A DNA stretch of 64,000 nucleotides, taken from contig NZ_VAJL01000001.1 of the NCBI RefSeq assembly GCF_006175945.1, forward strand, positions 2,604,001-2,668,000, in the 5' to 3' direction. Positions within the stretch are counted from its first letter, which is position 1; the number at the start of each line of letters is the position of its first letter. Under the pieces are notes generated by a model. The model saw nothing but the letters and a program-made list of their open reading frames with translations, was not told where the DNA came from and made no database searches. Of this stretch, positions 8,826 through 17,785 are shown piece by piece. The DNA comes from Chryseobacterium mulctrae (GTDB taxonomy: Bacteria > Bacteroidota > Bacteroidia > Flavobacteriales > Weeksellaceae). The position numbers were made by a program, and so were the translations under genes.

Positions 8826-9557
8826 ATGAAATGTGCAATTGTAACAGGTGGTTCTCGCGGAATCGGAAGAGCAATCTGTATAAAACTGGCTGAAGAGAAA
8901 ATCGAGCATATTTTAATTAATTATACTTCAAACGAATCTGCAGCAAAGGAAACTTTAGCTAAAGTGGAAGAATTGGGTTCTACAGGAGAAATTCTTAAAT
9001 TCGATGTAGGAAATGCTGAGGAAACTCAAAAAGTTTTAAATGAATGGCAGGAAAATAATCCAAATTCTGTAGTCGAAATTATCGTAAACAACGCAGGAAT
9101 CACAAGAGACGGATTATTCATGTGGATGCCAATTGAAGACTGGAATTCTGTGATTAACACAAGTTTAAATGGTTTCTATAATGTGACGAATTTCTTTATT
9201 CAGAAATTGTTGAGAAACAAATATGGCAGAATTATCAATATGGTTTCTGTTTCAGGAGTAAAAGGAACGGCCGGACAAACCAATTATTCTGCTGCGAAAG
9301 GTGCTTTGGTTGGCGCGACAAAAGCTTTGGCTCAGGAAGTTGCAAAAAGAAATATTACTGTAAATGCAGTTGCTCCGGGTTTTATCAAAACAGATATGAC
9401 GCAGGATTTTAACGAAGATGAATTGAAAGCAATGATTCCTGCAAACAGATTTGGTGAAGCAGAAGAAGTGGCAGATTTAGTTGCATTTTTAGCATCCAAA
9501 AAATCTTCGTACATCACAGGAGAAATTATTAATATTAACGGAGGAATTTATTCGTAA
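8826..9557 (+). CDS. 3-oxoacyl-ACP reductase (SDR, FabG-like)
   Basis: 243-residue short-chain dehydrogenase, usual FabG length. It shows the cofactor motif TGGSRGIGRA, NNAGITRDG, catalytic Ser in VSVSG, the YSAAKG active-site Tyr/Lys pair, and a C-terminal GEIININGG. The family reduces 3-oxoacyl-ACP to 3-hydroxyacyl-ACP with NADPH. In the pigment locus it would supply the ketoreduction step of each polyene extension cycle, comparable to ApeQ of aryl polyene clusters. It follows the ammonia lyase and precedes the ketosynthase, with repeat B1 in between. Confidence 0.92.
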   Translation: MKCAIVTGGSRGIGRAICIKLAEEKIEHILINYTSNESAAKETLAKVEELGSTGEILKFDVGNAEETQKVLNEWQENNPNSVVEIIVNNAGITRDGLFMWMPIEDWNSVINTSLNGFYNVTNFFIQKLLRNKYGRIINMVSVSGVKGTAGQTNYSAAKGALVGATKALAQEVAKRNITVNAVAPGFIKTDMTQDFNEDELKAMIPANRFGEAEEVADLVAFLASKKSSYITGEIININGGIYS

Positions 9558-9560
9558 AAT

Positions 9561-9638
9561 AATGTAACAATATAACAATGTACCAGTTTACCAATGTTTT
9601 TAAATTGTTACATTGCTAGATTGATACATTGTTAAATT
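9561..9638 (+). repeat. AT-rich palindromic repeat B1, before KS/ACP genes
   Basis: The sequence reads AATGTAACAATATAACAATG, then TACCAGTTTACCAATG, then an inverted half ending GATACATTGTTAAATT. Iterated AACAATGTA-type units on the left are mirrored by TACATTGTT units on the right, so the whole element can fold. It fills the gap between the ketoreductase and the ketosynthase genes. Three relatives occur at 11153-11232, 23199-23270 and 23548-23638. Confidence 0.85.
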
Positions 9639-9646
9639 TGAAAAGC

Positions 9647-10867
9647 ATGGAAAATAGGGTAGTCATTACCGGAATGGGAATTTATTCTTGCATCGGAACT
9701 TCTTTGGAAGAAGTGAAAGAATCCCTGTATCAAGGAAAATCGGGAATTGTTTTAGTCGATGAAAGAAAAGAATTTGGTTTCAGATCAGGTCTTACGGGAG
9801 TTGTTCCAAAACCGGATTTGAAAAATCTTCTCAACAGACGTCAACGCGTAAGTATGGGCGAAGAAAGCGAATACGCTTACATTGCGACATTGGATGCCCT
9901 AAAACAGGCAAATATCGATCAGGATTTTTTAGACCAAAATGAAGTCGGAATTTTATACGGAAACGATAGCGTTTCAAAAGCGGTTGTAGAATCTATCGAT
10001 ATTGCAAGAGAAAAAAAAGATACTACTTTAATGGGTTCTGGAGCGATTTTTAAATCGATGAACTCTACGGTAACGATGAATCTTTCTACTATTTTTAAAT
10101 TAAGAGGGATCAACCTTACCATCAGCGCAGCTTGTGCAAGTGGTTCTCATTCTTTGGGATTGGCTTATATGATGATTAAAAATGGTTTTCAGGAGATGAT
10201 TGTTTGCGGTGGAGCACAGGAAACCAACAAATATTCAATGGCGAGTTTTGATGGTTTGGGTGTTTTTTCGGTAAGAGAAAACGAACCTGCAAAAGCATCA
10301 AGACCTTTCGATTCTGATAGAGACGGATTAATTCCAAGCGGTGGAGCAGCAACTTTAATTGTTGAAAGCCTTGAATCTGCACAAAAAAGAGGAGCAACCA
10401 TTTTAGGTGAGATCGTTGGTTACGGTTTTTCTTCAAATGGCGGACACATTTCTACACCGAATGTAGATGGTCCGGCTTTAGCGATGAATCGTGCTTTAAA
10501 ACAGTCAAGTTTAGACGTGAAAGATATTGATTATATTAATGCTCATGCGACTTCAACACCAATTGGTGATGCGAATGAAGCAAAAGCAATTCATGAAATT
10601 TTCGGAAGCGAAGTCCCGGTAAGTTCTACAAAATCAATGACCGGTCACGAATGTTGGATGGCAGGTGCAAGTGAAGTGATCTATTCTATTTTAATGATGC
10701 AGAACGATTTTGTGGCGCCTAACATCAATTTAGAAAATCCTGATGAAGACGCTCAAAAGATAAACTTAATCTCCGAAACTAAAAATCAAAAAATTGACGT
10801 ATTTTTGTCGAATTCTTTCGGATTTGGGGGAACCAACTCCGCATTAATCGTTAAAAAATTTGAATAA
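9647..10867 (+). CDS. Beta-ketoacyl-ACP synthase (KAS I/II type) 1
   Basis: Decarboxylative Claisen condensation on ACP-bound chains. The catalytic triad is complete: Cys in SAACASGSH, His in NAHATSTPIGD and His in MTGHECWMAGA, and the C-terminal SFGFGGTN loop is present. The protein is 406 residues if started at ATG 9647 (MENRVVITGMG). A TTG 18 bases upstream lies inside the flanking repeat and is unlikely to be the true start. The ACP gene begins 6 bases after the stop, so the two are co-translated. It is one of three apparently active ketosynthases of this type in the locus and fits polyene chain extension. Confidence 0.9.
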   Translation: MENRVVITGMGIYSCIGTSLEEVKESLYQGKSGIVLVDERKEFGFRSGLTGVVPKPDLKNLLNRRQRVSMGEESEYAYIATLDALKQANIDQDFLDQNEVGILYGNDSVSKAVVESIDIAREKKDTTLMGSGAIFKSMNSTVTMNLSTIFKLRGINLTISAACASGSHSLGLAYMMIKNGFQEMIVCGGAQETNKYSMASFDGLGVFSVRENEPAKASRPFDSDRDGLIPSGGAATLIVESLESAQKRGATILGEIVGYGFSSNGGHISTPNVDGPALAMNRALKQSSLDVKDIDYINAHATSTPIGDANEAKAIHEIFGSEVPVSSTKSMTGHECWMAGASEVIYSILMMQNDFVAPNINLENPDEDAQKINLISETKNQKIDVFLSNSFGFGGTNSALIVKKFE

Positions 10868-10873
10868 AAAAAC

Positions 10874-11128
10874 ATGGAAAGAGAAAAAATTGTTGCCATT
10901 GCTAATGATTTTTTAATCAATGAGTTTGAGGTAGATGGTGACGAAATCAGTAATGATGCCCATTTCAAGAAGACTTTGGGCTTAGACAGTTTAGATTATA
11001 TAGACTTGGTGGTGGTAATTGAGTCTAATTTTGGAATAAAATTAGGCGAAACAGACTTTAAAGATATTATCACTTTTGATGATTTCTACTCGACAATAGA
11101 AAACAAAATCGCTCAAAAAAACGCATAA
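10874..11128 (+). CDS. Acyl carrier protein 1
   Basis: 84 residues, four-helix ACP. The phosphopantetheine attachment serine is in LGLDSLDYIDLV. It carries growing chains for the neighbouring ketosynthase. The gene follows the ketosynthase by 6 bases and is bounded downstream by repeat B2, so KS and ACP form a unit framed by two palindromic repeats. Which half of the pigment (aryl polyene or resorcinol) this ACP serves cannot be read from sequence. Confidence 0.93.
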   Translation: MEREKIVAIANDFLINEFEVDGDEISNDAHFKKTLGLDSLDYIDLVVVIESNFGIKLGETDFKDIITFDDFYSTIENKIAQKNA

Positions 11129-11152
11129 CTATCGATTAAAAATTTACTCAAA

Positions 11153-11232
11153 AAATGTAACGATATTACAATTTAACAGTTAACCAATGTTTTAAATATT
11201 CTTACACTGTTAAATTGATACATTGTTAAATT
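11153..11232 (+). repeat. AT-rich palindromic repeat B2, after ACP 1
   Basis: AATGTAACGATATTACAATT with AACAGTTAACCAATG is followed by the mirrored half ending GATACATTGTTAAATT. It shares the central ACCAATGTTTTAAAT block and the outer ends with B1, in the same orientation relative to transcription. It lies between ACP 1 and the acyltransferase gene. Confidence 0.85.
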
Positions 11233-11238
11233 AATATT

Positions 11239-12123
11239 ATGAACAAGTGGAAAGGCAAATCTAAAGGTACCATCTTAGGTTACAGAATCTTCGTTTGGTG
11301 CATTAGAAATATTGGGATCCGAAGTTCTTATTTTGTTCTTTATTTTGTTGCTTTTTACTATTTTTTATTCGAAAAAAAGAGCAACAAATATTATCGATAT
11401 TACTTTCAGAAAAGACTCGATTACGGTTTTTGGAAAACTAAGCTCTCTTTATTCAAAAGCTATTTTACTTTCGGTCAGACTTTGATAGACAAAACTGCTA
11501 TTTCAGCTGGTTTAAGAGATAAATATACCTACGAATTCGACGGAATAGAAAATCTCAGAAATCTTTTAGCCGAAAAAAAAGGCGGTGTTCTCATCAGTGC
11601 ACACATCGGGAATTTCGAAATTGCAGAACATTTTTTTGCAGAAATTGATTTCGATTGCCAAATTAATTTAGTGACAACAGATCAGGAAGTTACGGTTATT
11701 AAAGAATATCTTGAAAGCGTTTCTGTGAAACAAAGCAGCATCAAATTCATTTACGTAAAAGACGATATGTCGCATATTTTCGACATCAACGAAGCGTTGT
11801 CTAAAAACGAATTGATTTGTTTTACTGGCGACCGTTATTTCGAAGGTTCCAAATTCCTTGAAGCAGATTTGCTTGGGAAAAGTGCTAAATTTCCGGCAGG
11901 TCCTTTCCTTATTGCTTCCCGATTGGGCGTTCCTGTGGTTTATGTGTATGTAATGAAAGAAAAAAATCTTCATTATCATTTGTATGCAAGAGTCGCTGAA
12001 AACGTCAAAAAACGCGATGCACAAGGACTTTTACGCTCATACACCAAGAATCTTGAATCAATGATTCAGAAATATCCACTTCAATGGTTCAACTATTTCG
12101 ATTTTTGGGACGATATTGATTAA
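11239..12123 (+). CDS. LpxL/HtrB-like lipid acyltransferase
   Basis: 294 residues with an N-terminal membrane anchor (SSYFVLYFVAFYYFLF) and the catalytic motif AHIGNFEIAEHFF (HxxxxE type) of the lauroyl/myristoyl acyltransferase family. Later segments FTGDRYFEGSKF and PAGPFLIASRLGVPVVYVY are typical of the family. Aryl polyene and flexirubin clusters carry such an enzyme; it probably moves the finished acyl chain from ACP to a lipid or to the resorcinol acceptor at the inner membrane. The substrate is not determined by sequence. Confidence 0.87.
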   Translation: MNKWKGKSKGTILGYRIFVWCIRNIGIRSSYFVLYFVAFYYFLFEKKSNKYYRYYFQKRLDYGFWKTKLSLFKSYFTFGQTLIDKTAISAGLRDKYTYEFDGIENLRNLLAEKKGGVLISAHIGNFEIAEHFFAEIDFDCQINLVTTDQEVTVIKEYLESVSVKQSSIKFIYVKDDMSHIFDINEALSKNELICFTGDRYFEGSKFLEADLLGKSAKFPAGPFLIASRLGVPVVYVYVMKEKNLHYHLYARVAENVKKRDAQGLLRSYTKNLESMIQKYPLQWFNYFDFWDDID

Positions 12124-12186
12124 TTTTCGATAATTTTAAGGCGGTTATTTGGCAGTGTTGAATAAGCCAGTTTAATATTTTTTATG

Positions 12187-12264
12187 GCAGCTATTTCCGC
12201 CTTCCGCTCCCGCTTTTTTGTTACGCTTTGCTTCACAAAAAGAGCTCCGCTCAAGTCGGGCTGC
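12187..12264. repeat. Palindromic repeat family F
   Basis: Outer ends GCAGC and GCTGC enclose CTTCCGCTCCCGC, and an inner hairpin CTTTTTTGT (12213-12221) pairs with ACAAAAAG (12235-12242). It is GC-richer than its surroundings. The arrangement of outer inverted ends plus inner hairpin is the same as in the family A and D elements in this window. Confidence 0.7.
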
Positions 12265-12384
12265 TTGTAATTCAATAATACAGGAGCCAAGGTAAAAGTT
12301 TAAAGATCCAAGATTAATATCTATTAAATTAATGTATTGTAAGTTTTTGGTAAAGAGGATTATAGAGTGCTGTTCCTTTGCTAA

Positions 12385-12452
12385 GTGAAACGCCTTTGCG
12401 AACAAAAAATATTTTCAATAATTTAAAAAAATCTTTGTGTCCTTTGAGTTTA
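12385..12452 (-). repeat. Family C repeat, partial copy
   Basis: Read on the minus strand it gives AACTCAAAGGACACAAAGAT and later GTTCGCAAAGGCG. This matches the left part of the larger copy at 19890-20046 (AACCGCAAAAGGCACAAAGA, then TTCGCAAAAG). It appears to be a shortened copy in reverse orientation. Confidence 0.6.
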
Positions 12453-12557
12453 AATAATGCTATATAAATTGAGTTTTTCGTAAATATTTTTAGACACATT
12501 ATTCTAAACAGTTTGATAAACTTTTGTACCTTTTGCCGTTAAAACTATAATCAGAAT

Positions 12558-14090
12558 TTGAAAAAAACATACGACATATTGATTATCGGCAGCGGAATAG
12601 GAGGTCTTGTTTCGGCTCTTATTTTGGCGAAAGAAGGCTTAAAAGTCTGTGTCTTGGAGAAAAACAATCAATATGGCGGAAATTTACAGACATTTTCCCG
12701 TGATAAATTAATTTTCGATACCGGAGTTCATTATTTGGGCGGACTTTCAAAAGGGCAAAACCTGCATCAGTTTTTTTCTTACCTGGAAATAATGGATGAT
12801 TTAGAGCTCCAGAAAATGGATGAAAATGGTTACGATAAAATCACCTTCGGCGCCGATGAAATTGAATATCCGCACGCTCAGGGTTATGAAAATTTTGTTG
12901 AACAATTATCAAAATATTTTCCTGAAGAAAGAGAGAATTTAGAAGATTATTGTGAAGAAATTCAGCGTGTTTGCAATCACTTTCCCAGATATAATGTGAT
13001 TGGAAAAGATAATTATAGTGAGGAAATCCTCCATTTAAATACCAAAAGATTCATCGAATCTATTACACAGAATAAGAAATTGCAATCTGTTTTATTGGGT
13101 TCCAATTTTTTATACGCAGGCGATTCTGAAAACATTCCGTTTTATGTTCATGCTTTAACGGTGAATTCTTACATTCAAAGTGCTTACAAATGCGTGAAAG
13201 GAGGAAGCCAGATTTCAAAACTTTTAATCCGGAAATTAAGAGAATACGGAGCAGATGTTCACAAACATTCAGAAGTTTCAGAATTCATTTTTAAAGAGAA
13301 CAATGTTTTAAGTTCGGTAAAAACAAAATCAGGAAAAGAATATTTCGCTAAACAGTTTATTTCGAATATTGAAATTCGTTCTTTAACTAGATTAATCGGT
13401 GAAGAAAGATTGAAAAAATCTTTTTTAAACAGAGTCTTAAGTTGGGAACCTGTTTCGTCATGTTTCAGTGTTTATTTGGTTTTAAAACCTCAGACAATTT
13501 CCAATTTCAATTATAATATTTACCATTATTCATCCGACGAATTAGTCTGGAATGCCTATCGTTACGAGAAAAAATCGTGGCCGGAAACTTATATGCTTTC
13601 TTCTACGCCTTCAAAACATCATCCTGAATTTGCAGAAAGTTTAACCGCCATTTCTTATATGGATTTTGATGAGGTCAAAGCTTGGAAAACTACTGTAAAT
13701 ACTGTTGCTGAAGAATACGAAAGAGGAAAAAAATACGAAAAGTTCAAGTTGGAAAAAGCAGAAAAAATGATTGATGCTTTGGAAAAGAAAATTCCGAATT
13801 TAAGAGATTCAATTAAAAATATTTATACCTCTTCTCCTTTGTCTTATCGCGATTATATCGGAAGTTTTGATGGGAATATGTATGGTTATATGAAAAGCTC
13901 TGAAAATCCTTTAAAAACAATGGTTTCTCCACGTACAAAAATCGAAAATCTCTTTCTGACAGGGCAATCAGTCAATATGCACGGAATTTTAGGTTGTACA
14001 ATCGGAGCTTTCAACACCTGTGCAGAAATTTTAGGTAAAGAAAAACTGGATGAACGTTTGACACAAATGATTATTAAAAATGAAGAATAA
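12558..14090 (+). CDS. CrtI/retinol-saturase-like FAD oxidoreductase
   Basis: 510 residues. The N-terminal FAD-binding motif is LIIGSGIGGLVSALILA, followed by LEKNNQYGGNLQTF and FDTGVHYLGG, and a C-terminal FLTGQSVNMHGILGC typical of phytoene desaturase-type enzymes. Members of this superfamily desaturate, isomerise or saturate polyene chains. Here the substrate is probably the aryl polyene chain rather than a carotenoid. The best start is TTG 12558 (MKKTYDIL); no ATG is nearby. The 3' end overlaps the C45 gene by 11 bases if that gene starts at ATG 14080. Confidence 0.87.
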   Translation: MKKTYDILIIGSGIGGLVSALILAKEGLKVCVLEKNNQYGGNLQTFSRDKLIFDTGVHYLGGLSKGQNLHQFFSYLEIMDDLELQKMDENGYDKITFGADEIEYPHAQGYENFVEQLSKYFPEERENLEDYCEEIQRVCNHFPRYNVIGKDNYSEEILHLNTKRFIESITQNKKLQSVLLGSNFLYAGDSENIPFYVHALTVNSYIQSAYKCVKGGSQISKLLIRKLREYGADVHKHSEVSEFIFKENNVLSSVKTKSGKEYFAKQFISNIEIRSLTRLIGEERLKKSFLNRVLSWEPVSSCFSVYLVLKPQTISNFNYNIYHYSSDELVWNAYRYEKKSWPETYMLSSTPSKHHPEFAESLTAISYMDFDEVKAWKTTVNTVAEEYERGKKYEKFKLEKAEKMIDALEKKIPNLRDSIKNIYTSSPLSYRDYIGSFDGNMYGYMKSSENPLKTMVSPRTKIENLFLTGQSVNMHGILGCTIGAFNTCAEILGKEKLDERLTQMIIKNEE

Positions 14091-15846
14091 AGATAACACA
14101 CAGTTTGTCATTCAGAACGAAGCGAAGCGCAGTGAAGAATCTAATATATTTGTAATAGATTTCTCCTTTCGTCGAAATGACAAGCGTTTGATTTTTCTCT
14201 ATTTCGGTCTTATTCTTATCCTGAATATTACTTCTTGCGGTGTAAGAAAATCCATAAAACACATTCCAGATGTAAAAAAATATTCTTTAGAAATCCCGAA
14301 AGTCAAAACAATTAACGATTCTACTTTTAGTTTTAATCAAAATTATTTAACAAAAAATAAACAACATCTTTGGGAATTGTACATCAAAGGAAATCCTTTG
14401 CAGTTGGGCTATAATAACGGAGCTTTAACGCAGAATTTAATGCAGAAACAGGAAGAAATTTTCTTTTCTAAAGTGGAAGGTTTTGTTCCTTCAAAGTTCA
14501 AGCAGAAATTGTTGAGAGGTTTTTTGAAATGGTACAACCGAAAAATGTATCTGAATGTTCGTGAAGATTTTCAGGCTGAATTGTACGGTTTATCTCAATA
14601 TTCATCAGATAAATATGATTTTATTGCTCCAAAGTTCAGACGAGCAATGTATTTGCACGGAGCACACGATATTGGTCACGCAATGCAGGATTTGATGGTT
14701 GTTGGCTGTACTTCGCTTGCAGTTTGGAATGAAAATACAGAAGATGGTGATTTGTTGATTGGGAGAAATTTCGATTTTTATGTAGGTGACGAATTTGCTA
14801 AAAATAAATTAGTCGAATTTATAGAACCCGAAAACGGAATTCCTTATATGTCGGTAAGTTGGCCAGGAATGATTGGCGTAGTTTCCGGGATGAATAAAGA
14901 AGGAATTACAGTAACAATTAACGCCGGAAAATCTAAAATTCCGTTGACAGCGAAGACTCCGATTTCTTTTGTGACAAGGGAAATTCTGCAATATGCTACA
15001 ACGATTGACGAAGCGATAGCGATTGCCAAAAAGCGTAAAGTTTTTGTTTCCGAATCTATTTTGGTGGGAAGCGCTAATGATAAAAATGCAGTCATTATTG
15101 AGGTGTCTCCGAATAATTTTGGGGTTTACAGAGTTGAGAATAAGAGTAAGGTTTTTTGTACCAACCATTTTCAATCTGAAGCTTATAAAAATGATAAAAG
15201 GAATCAAAAGCAAATCGTAGAAAGCCACTCCGAATACCGTTACGAAAAACTTCAGGAACTTTTGCAGGAAAATAAAAAACTAAATCCTGAAAAAATGGCT
15301 TCTATTTTAAGAGATAAATTAGGTTTGAAGGACGAAAAAATCGGTTATGGAAACGAAAAAGCGATTAATCAGTTATTAGCGCATCATGCGGTGATTTTTT
15401 CGCCTCAGAAAAAACTGGTTTGGGTGTCTTCAAATCCTTATCAATTGGGTGAATTTGTATGCTATGATTTAAATGAAATTTTCTCGGATAAAAGATTAAA
15501 AAGCGGTGAATTTGCAAAGTCAGAATTAAATATTGCGAAAGATCCTTTTGTGGATTCTCAGGATTTTGAAAATTATGAAGAGTTTAAATTTGCCCATTCT
15601 GAAATACAAAATGCAATTGATTCGGATGATATGATTCTTACGGATGATTTTATTCCGCATTATCAATCTTTAAATCCTGATTTTTGGTTGGTTTACTATC
15701 AATCCGGGAAATATTATTTTAAACAAAAAGAATATTTAAAAGCAAAAACTGAATTTGAAAAAGCTTTGACGAAAGAAATTACAACTCTTCCAGACAAAGA
15801 AAATGTTGAAAAATATTTGAAGGAAATTTTGAGGAAATTGAATTAG
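14080..15846 (+). CDS. C45-type acyltransferase/hydrolase lipoprotein with TPR-like tail
   Basis: 588 residues from ATG 14080. Acyl-coenzyme A:6-APA acyltransferase-like (peptidase C45) Ntn-hydrolase fold: the probable self-processed nucleophile is Cys in VVGCTSLAVWNE, followed by GDLLIGRNFDFYV. A C-terminal YQSGKYYFKQKEYLKAKTEF segment is TPR-like. A lipoprotein signal, LILILNITSCG, begins only after about 37 residues. Those first residues are encoded by a dispersed repeat (14106-14182), so TTG 14188 (LIFLYFGLIL) may be the functional start, which would place the signal peptide at the very N-terminus. It may catalyse the acyl transfer or ester bond joining the pigment halves; this is inference from context. 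Confidence 0.85.
   Translation: MKNKDNTQFVIQNEAKRSEESNIFVIDFSFRRNDKRLIFLYFGLILILNITSCGVRKSIKHIPDVKKYSLEIPKVKTINDSTFSFNQNYLTKNKQHLWELYIKGNPLQLGYNNGALTQNLMQKQEEIFFSKVEGFVPSKFKQKLLRGFLKWYNRKMYLNVREDFQAELYGLSQYSSDKYDFIAPKFRRAMYLHGAHDIGHAMQDLMVVGCTSLAVWNENTEDGDLLIGRNFDFYVGDEFAKNKLVEFIEPENGIPYMSVSWPGMIGVVSGMNKEGITVTINAGKSKIPLTAKTPISFVTREILQYATTIDEAIAIAKKRKVFVSESILVGSANDKNAVIIEVSPNNFGVYRVENKSKVFCTNHFQSEAYKNDKRNQKQIVESHSEYRYEKLQELLQENKKLNPEKMASILRDKLGLKDEKIGYGNEKAINQLLAHHAVIFSPQKKLVWVSSNPYQLGEFVCYDLNEIFSDKRLKSGEFAKSELNIAKDPFVDSQDFENYEEFKFAHSEIQNAIDSDDMILTDDFIPHYQSLNPDFWLVYYQSGKYYFKQKEYLKAKTEFEKALTKEITTLPDKENVEKYLKEILRKLN
14106..14182 (+). repeat. Palindromic repeat family A inside the C45 gene start
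   Basis: TGTCATTCAGAACGAAGCGA opens the element and CGTCGAAATGACA closes it. An inner imperfect hairpin pairs AGAATCTA with TAGATTTCT. It is clearly related to the copy at 20827-20902, sharing TGTCATTCAGAA, GCGAAGCG and GAAGAATCT. It lies within the first 35 codons of the C45 reading frame. Confidence 0.85.
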
Positions 15847-16590
15847 TCCTTCAATATTTCTATTGTATTATATTGGAAAACTTTTGCAGTCTTGGGAGTA
15901 GTTTTCACAGGTTTAAATCCTTTTGGATAACCATATTCAGAGATAAAATAACCTTTTACTTTAATTTGAATTGGCAAATTATTTCAATTATAAAGAGAAT
16001 CTGCATTAGGTAAGTTTTCACTCTTTCTTTCAAGATAAAAGTATTCTCTTTCATTCAAGTTTTCGCTATATTTTGATTGGAACCATTTTGCACACTCGCA
16101 GGCAATTGGATCATAATTTAGGATGAATGTTTTTTCTTCTTTTTTAGAAAAACTTTTTGGAATATCTATAATTTTCATTTCTGAATACCGAAAAACTTTT
16201 GCCTTTTTTAAAGGTTCTTCCGTTTCTGGAGTTCCTTTCGGATAATCTGGATATACGTAAAACTGCCCTTTCAAAATCAGCCTATGTCTTGATGGATCAA
16301 AATAGATTGGCAATTCTATATTTTTATTCTCCGGCTCTATAAAAATTGTTTTTTTCCCCCAATTGATTGTTTGCTTCATATTTTGCTCTTTTTGAAGATT
16401 CTATCCAGTTTGCACAAGCGCAACCCCAAAGGATATATTCCAATTCTAAAGTTTCAGTTTTACCAGATAATTTATTGTTTGGATTTGATAAGTCTGCTTT
16501 TCTTTTATTTTTTAGGCTGAGTTTTTTTTCGTCATTTTTTGGCGAAGAACAACTTAAAATAATGAAGATGAAGAAGATAAGATATTTCAT
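15843..16590 (-). pseudogene. Decayed lipoprotein gene with two tandem CxCAxW/PKG repeats
   Basis: The minus strand first encodes MKYLIFFIFIILSCSSPKND, a lipoprotein signal, then WGCACANWIES. After a frame change near 16355-16372, at G5 and A7 runs, the same protein continues in another frame as NWGKKTIFIEP, YVYPDYPKGTPETEE and AKVFRYSE, then ACECAKWFQSKYSEN. This frame meets TGA at 15984-15986 but stays open beyond it with LPIQIKVKGYFISEYGYPKG and AKVFQYNTIEILKD up to TAA 15843. The segments before and after repeat each other (CxCAxW, LPI, YPKG, AKVF.Y), which shows that both breaks interrupt one gene. Function unknown. Its stop overlaps that of the convergent C45 gene. Confidence 0.8.
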
Positions 16591-16611
16591 CAAAAGATTT
16601 TCTTAAAGATA

Positions 16612-17781
16612 TCAATTATTCTCAGGATTCACTTTATTCAAAAAAAGAAAAGCAGCAATTCCCGAAACGGTAGAAATTGTTGTCGCCAAAATAAAGCTTC
16701 CGATAATGTATTGAAGCAGATTATTTTTTACCAAATCGAAATTTAAATCCTGACTCAAAAGATTAGAATCTCCTGAAACAAAAGGCGCTCCCAAAAACAG
16801 TGACGCTGCAATAATAAACGGAATAAACGGCGGCAAACTCACATTGGAAGCCACAAATGCTAAAACTTTATTTAATTTGAAAAGGACTGATAAAGAAATA
16901 ACCAACAAAGTCTGAAATCCCCAAAACGGAGAAAGTCCGATGAAAACACCAAGTGCGATGGAAAAAGCTTTAATACGATTGGTTCCGTCGCTTTCCAAAA
17001 CATCTTCTTTGATGAATTTTTTAAAGCTTTTTTTTTTGAAATTATTCACGAAATTTCTCGGAATAATGTAAAGTAAGGTAATGGTTACTAAAATCGTATT
17101 CAAAATACTGATTCTTGTAAAATCTTTGAACGGTCTGAAATGCGAAACCCTTTCTGCAGGGTCATACAAAACTTTTATCGGAACATTTTTTACCGGAACG
17201 TGTCTCCAAGCTGTTCTTACAATAATTTCGATTTCAAACTCGAATTTTGGAGTGAAATATTTTTTCGGAATTTTATGTAAAGGATAAAGACGATAACCAG
17301 ATTGGGTATCTTCAAGCTTGATTCCGGTCTCAAACCAAAACCAAAAATTAGAAAAACGGTTTCCAAAACTGCTTTTCTTTGGGATACCATCTTGCGACAT
17401 ATTTCGGTTTCCAATCAGTAAAACATCTTCGTTTTCTTGCAACAGATTTTCTACAAAAACAGGGATGTCATCGGGATAATGTTGCCCGTCTGAATCGATG
17501 GTTATGGCATAATCGTAGCCTATTTCTTTTGCCTTTCTGAAACCTATTTTCAGTGCATTTCCTTTCCCTTTGTTTTCTGATAGATCAATAACCGTAATCG
17601 AATATTTTTCTAAAATCTGTAAAGTAGAATCGGTAGAGCCGTCATTGATAACGATAATATTTTCGGTGTAATTTAAAACGCCGTCTATCACTCTTTTCAG
17701 AGTTTTTTCGTTATTGTAAGTAGGAATTAAAACACAGATTTTCTTTTCGGAAATTGCATTTTGTACTTCAGGAAGGGTCAT
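16612..17781 (-). CDS. GT2 glycosyltransferase with C-terminal DUF2062 membrane domain
   Basis: 389 residues. The N-terminal half is a dolichyl-phosphate mannose synthase-like GT2 domain with VLIPTYNNEKTLKRVIDGV, INDGSTDST and TIDSDGQHYPDD (the metal-binding DSD). The C-terminal part is a hydrophobic DUF2062-like domain (LGVFIGLSPFWGFQTLL), with several membrane helices. Glycosyltransferases of this make-up occur in aryl polyene and flexirubin clusters and may decorate or transfer the product at the inner membrane. It lies 4 bases downstream of the secreted protein gene in the leftward operon. Confidence 0.88.
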   Translation of the reverse strand: MTLPEVQNAISEKKICVLIPTYNNEKTLKRVIDGVLNYTENIIVINDGSTDSTLQILEKYSITVIDLSENKGKGNALKIGFRKAKEIGYDYAITIDSDGQHYPDDIPVFVENLLQENEDVLLIGNRNMSQDGIPKKSSFGNRFSNFWFWFETGIKLEDTQSGYRLYPLHKIPKKYFTPKFEFEIEIIVRTAWRHVPVKNVPIKVLYDPAERVSHFRPFKDFTRISILNTILVTITLLYIIPRNFVNNFKKKSFKKFIKEDVLESDGTNRIKAFSIALGVFIGLSPFWGFQTLLVISLSVLFKLNKVLAFVASNVSLPPFIPFIIAASLFLGAPFVSGDSNLLSQDLNFDLVKNNLLQYIIGSFILATTISTVSGIAAFLFLNKVNPENN

Positions 17782-17785
17782 TGTT

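Larger units (their letters stand above)
12124..12557. other. Repeat-rich intergenic region
   Basis: 434 bases without a credible gene. A 77-codon minus-strand frame across it is made of repeat sequence and is not believed. It contains palindrome family F (12187-12264), a copy of the CGCAAAG-CACAAAG family C on the other strand (about 12385-12452), and the region just upstream of the oxidoreductase gene, where ACTTTTGTACCTTTTG resembles, but does not exactly match, a promoter. Confidence 0.7.

Noticed and set aside
12172..12405. 77-codon minus-strand frame in the repeat-rich gap
   Set aside because: It runs through palindromic repeat sequence, has no homology-like protein pattern and no promoter; treated as chance.
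12558..14090. Carotenoid phytoene desaturase (crtI)
   Set aside because: The fold matches, but no other carotenoid gene is in the locus; a role on the aryl polyene is more likely, so no crt symbol is given.
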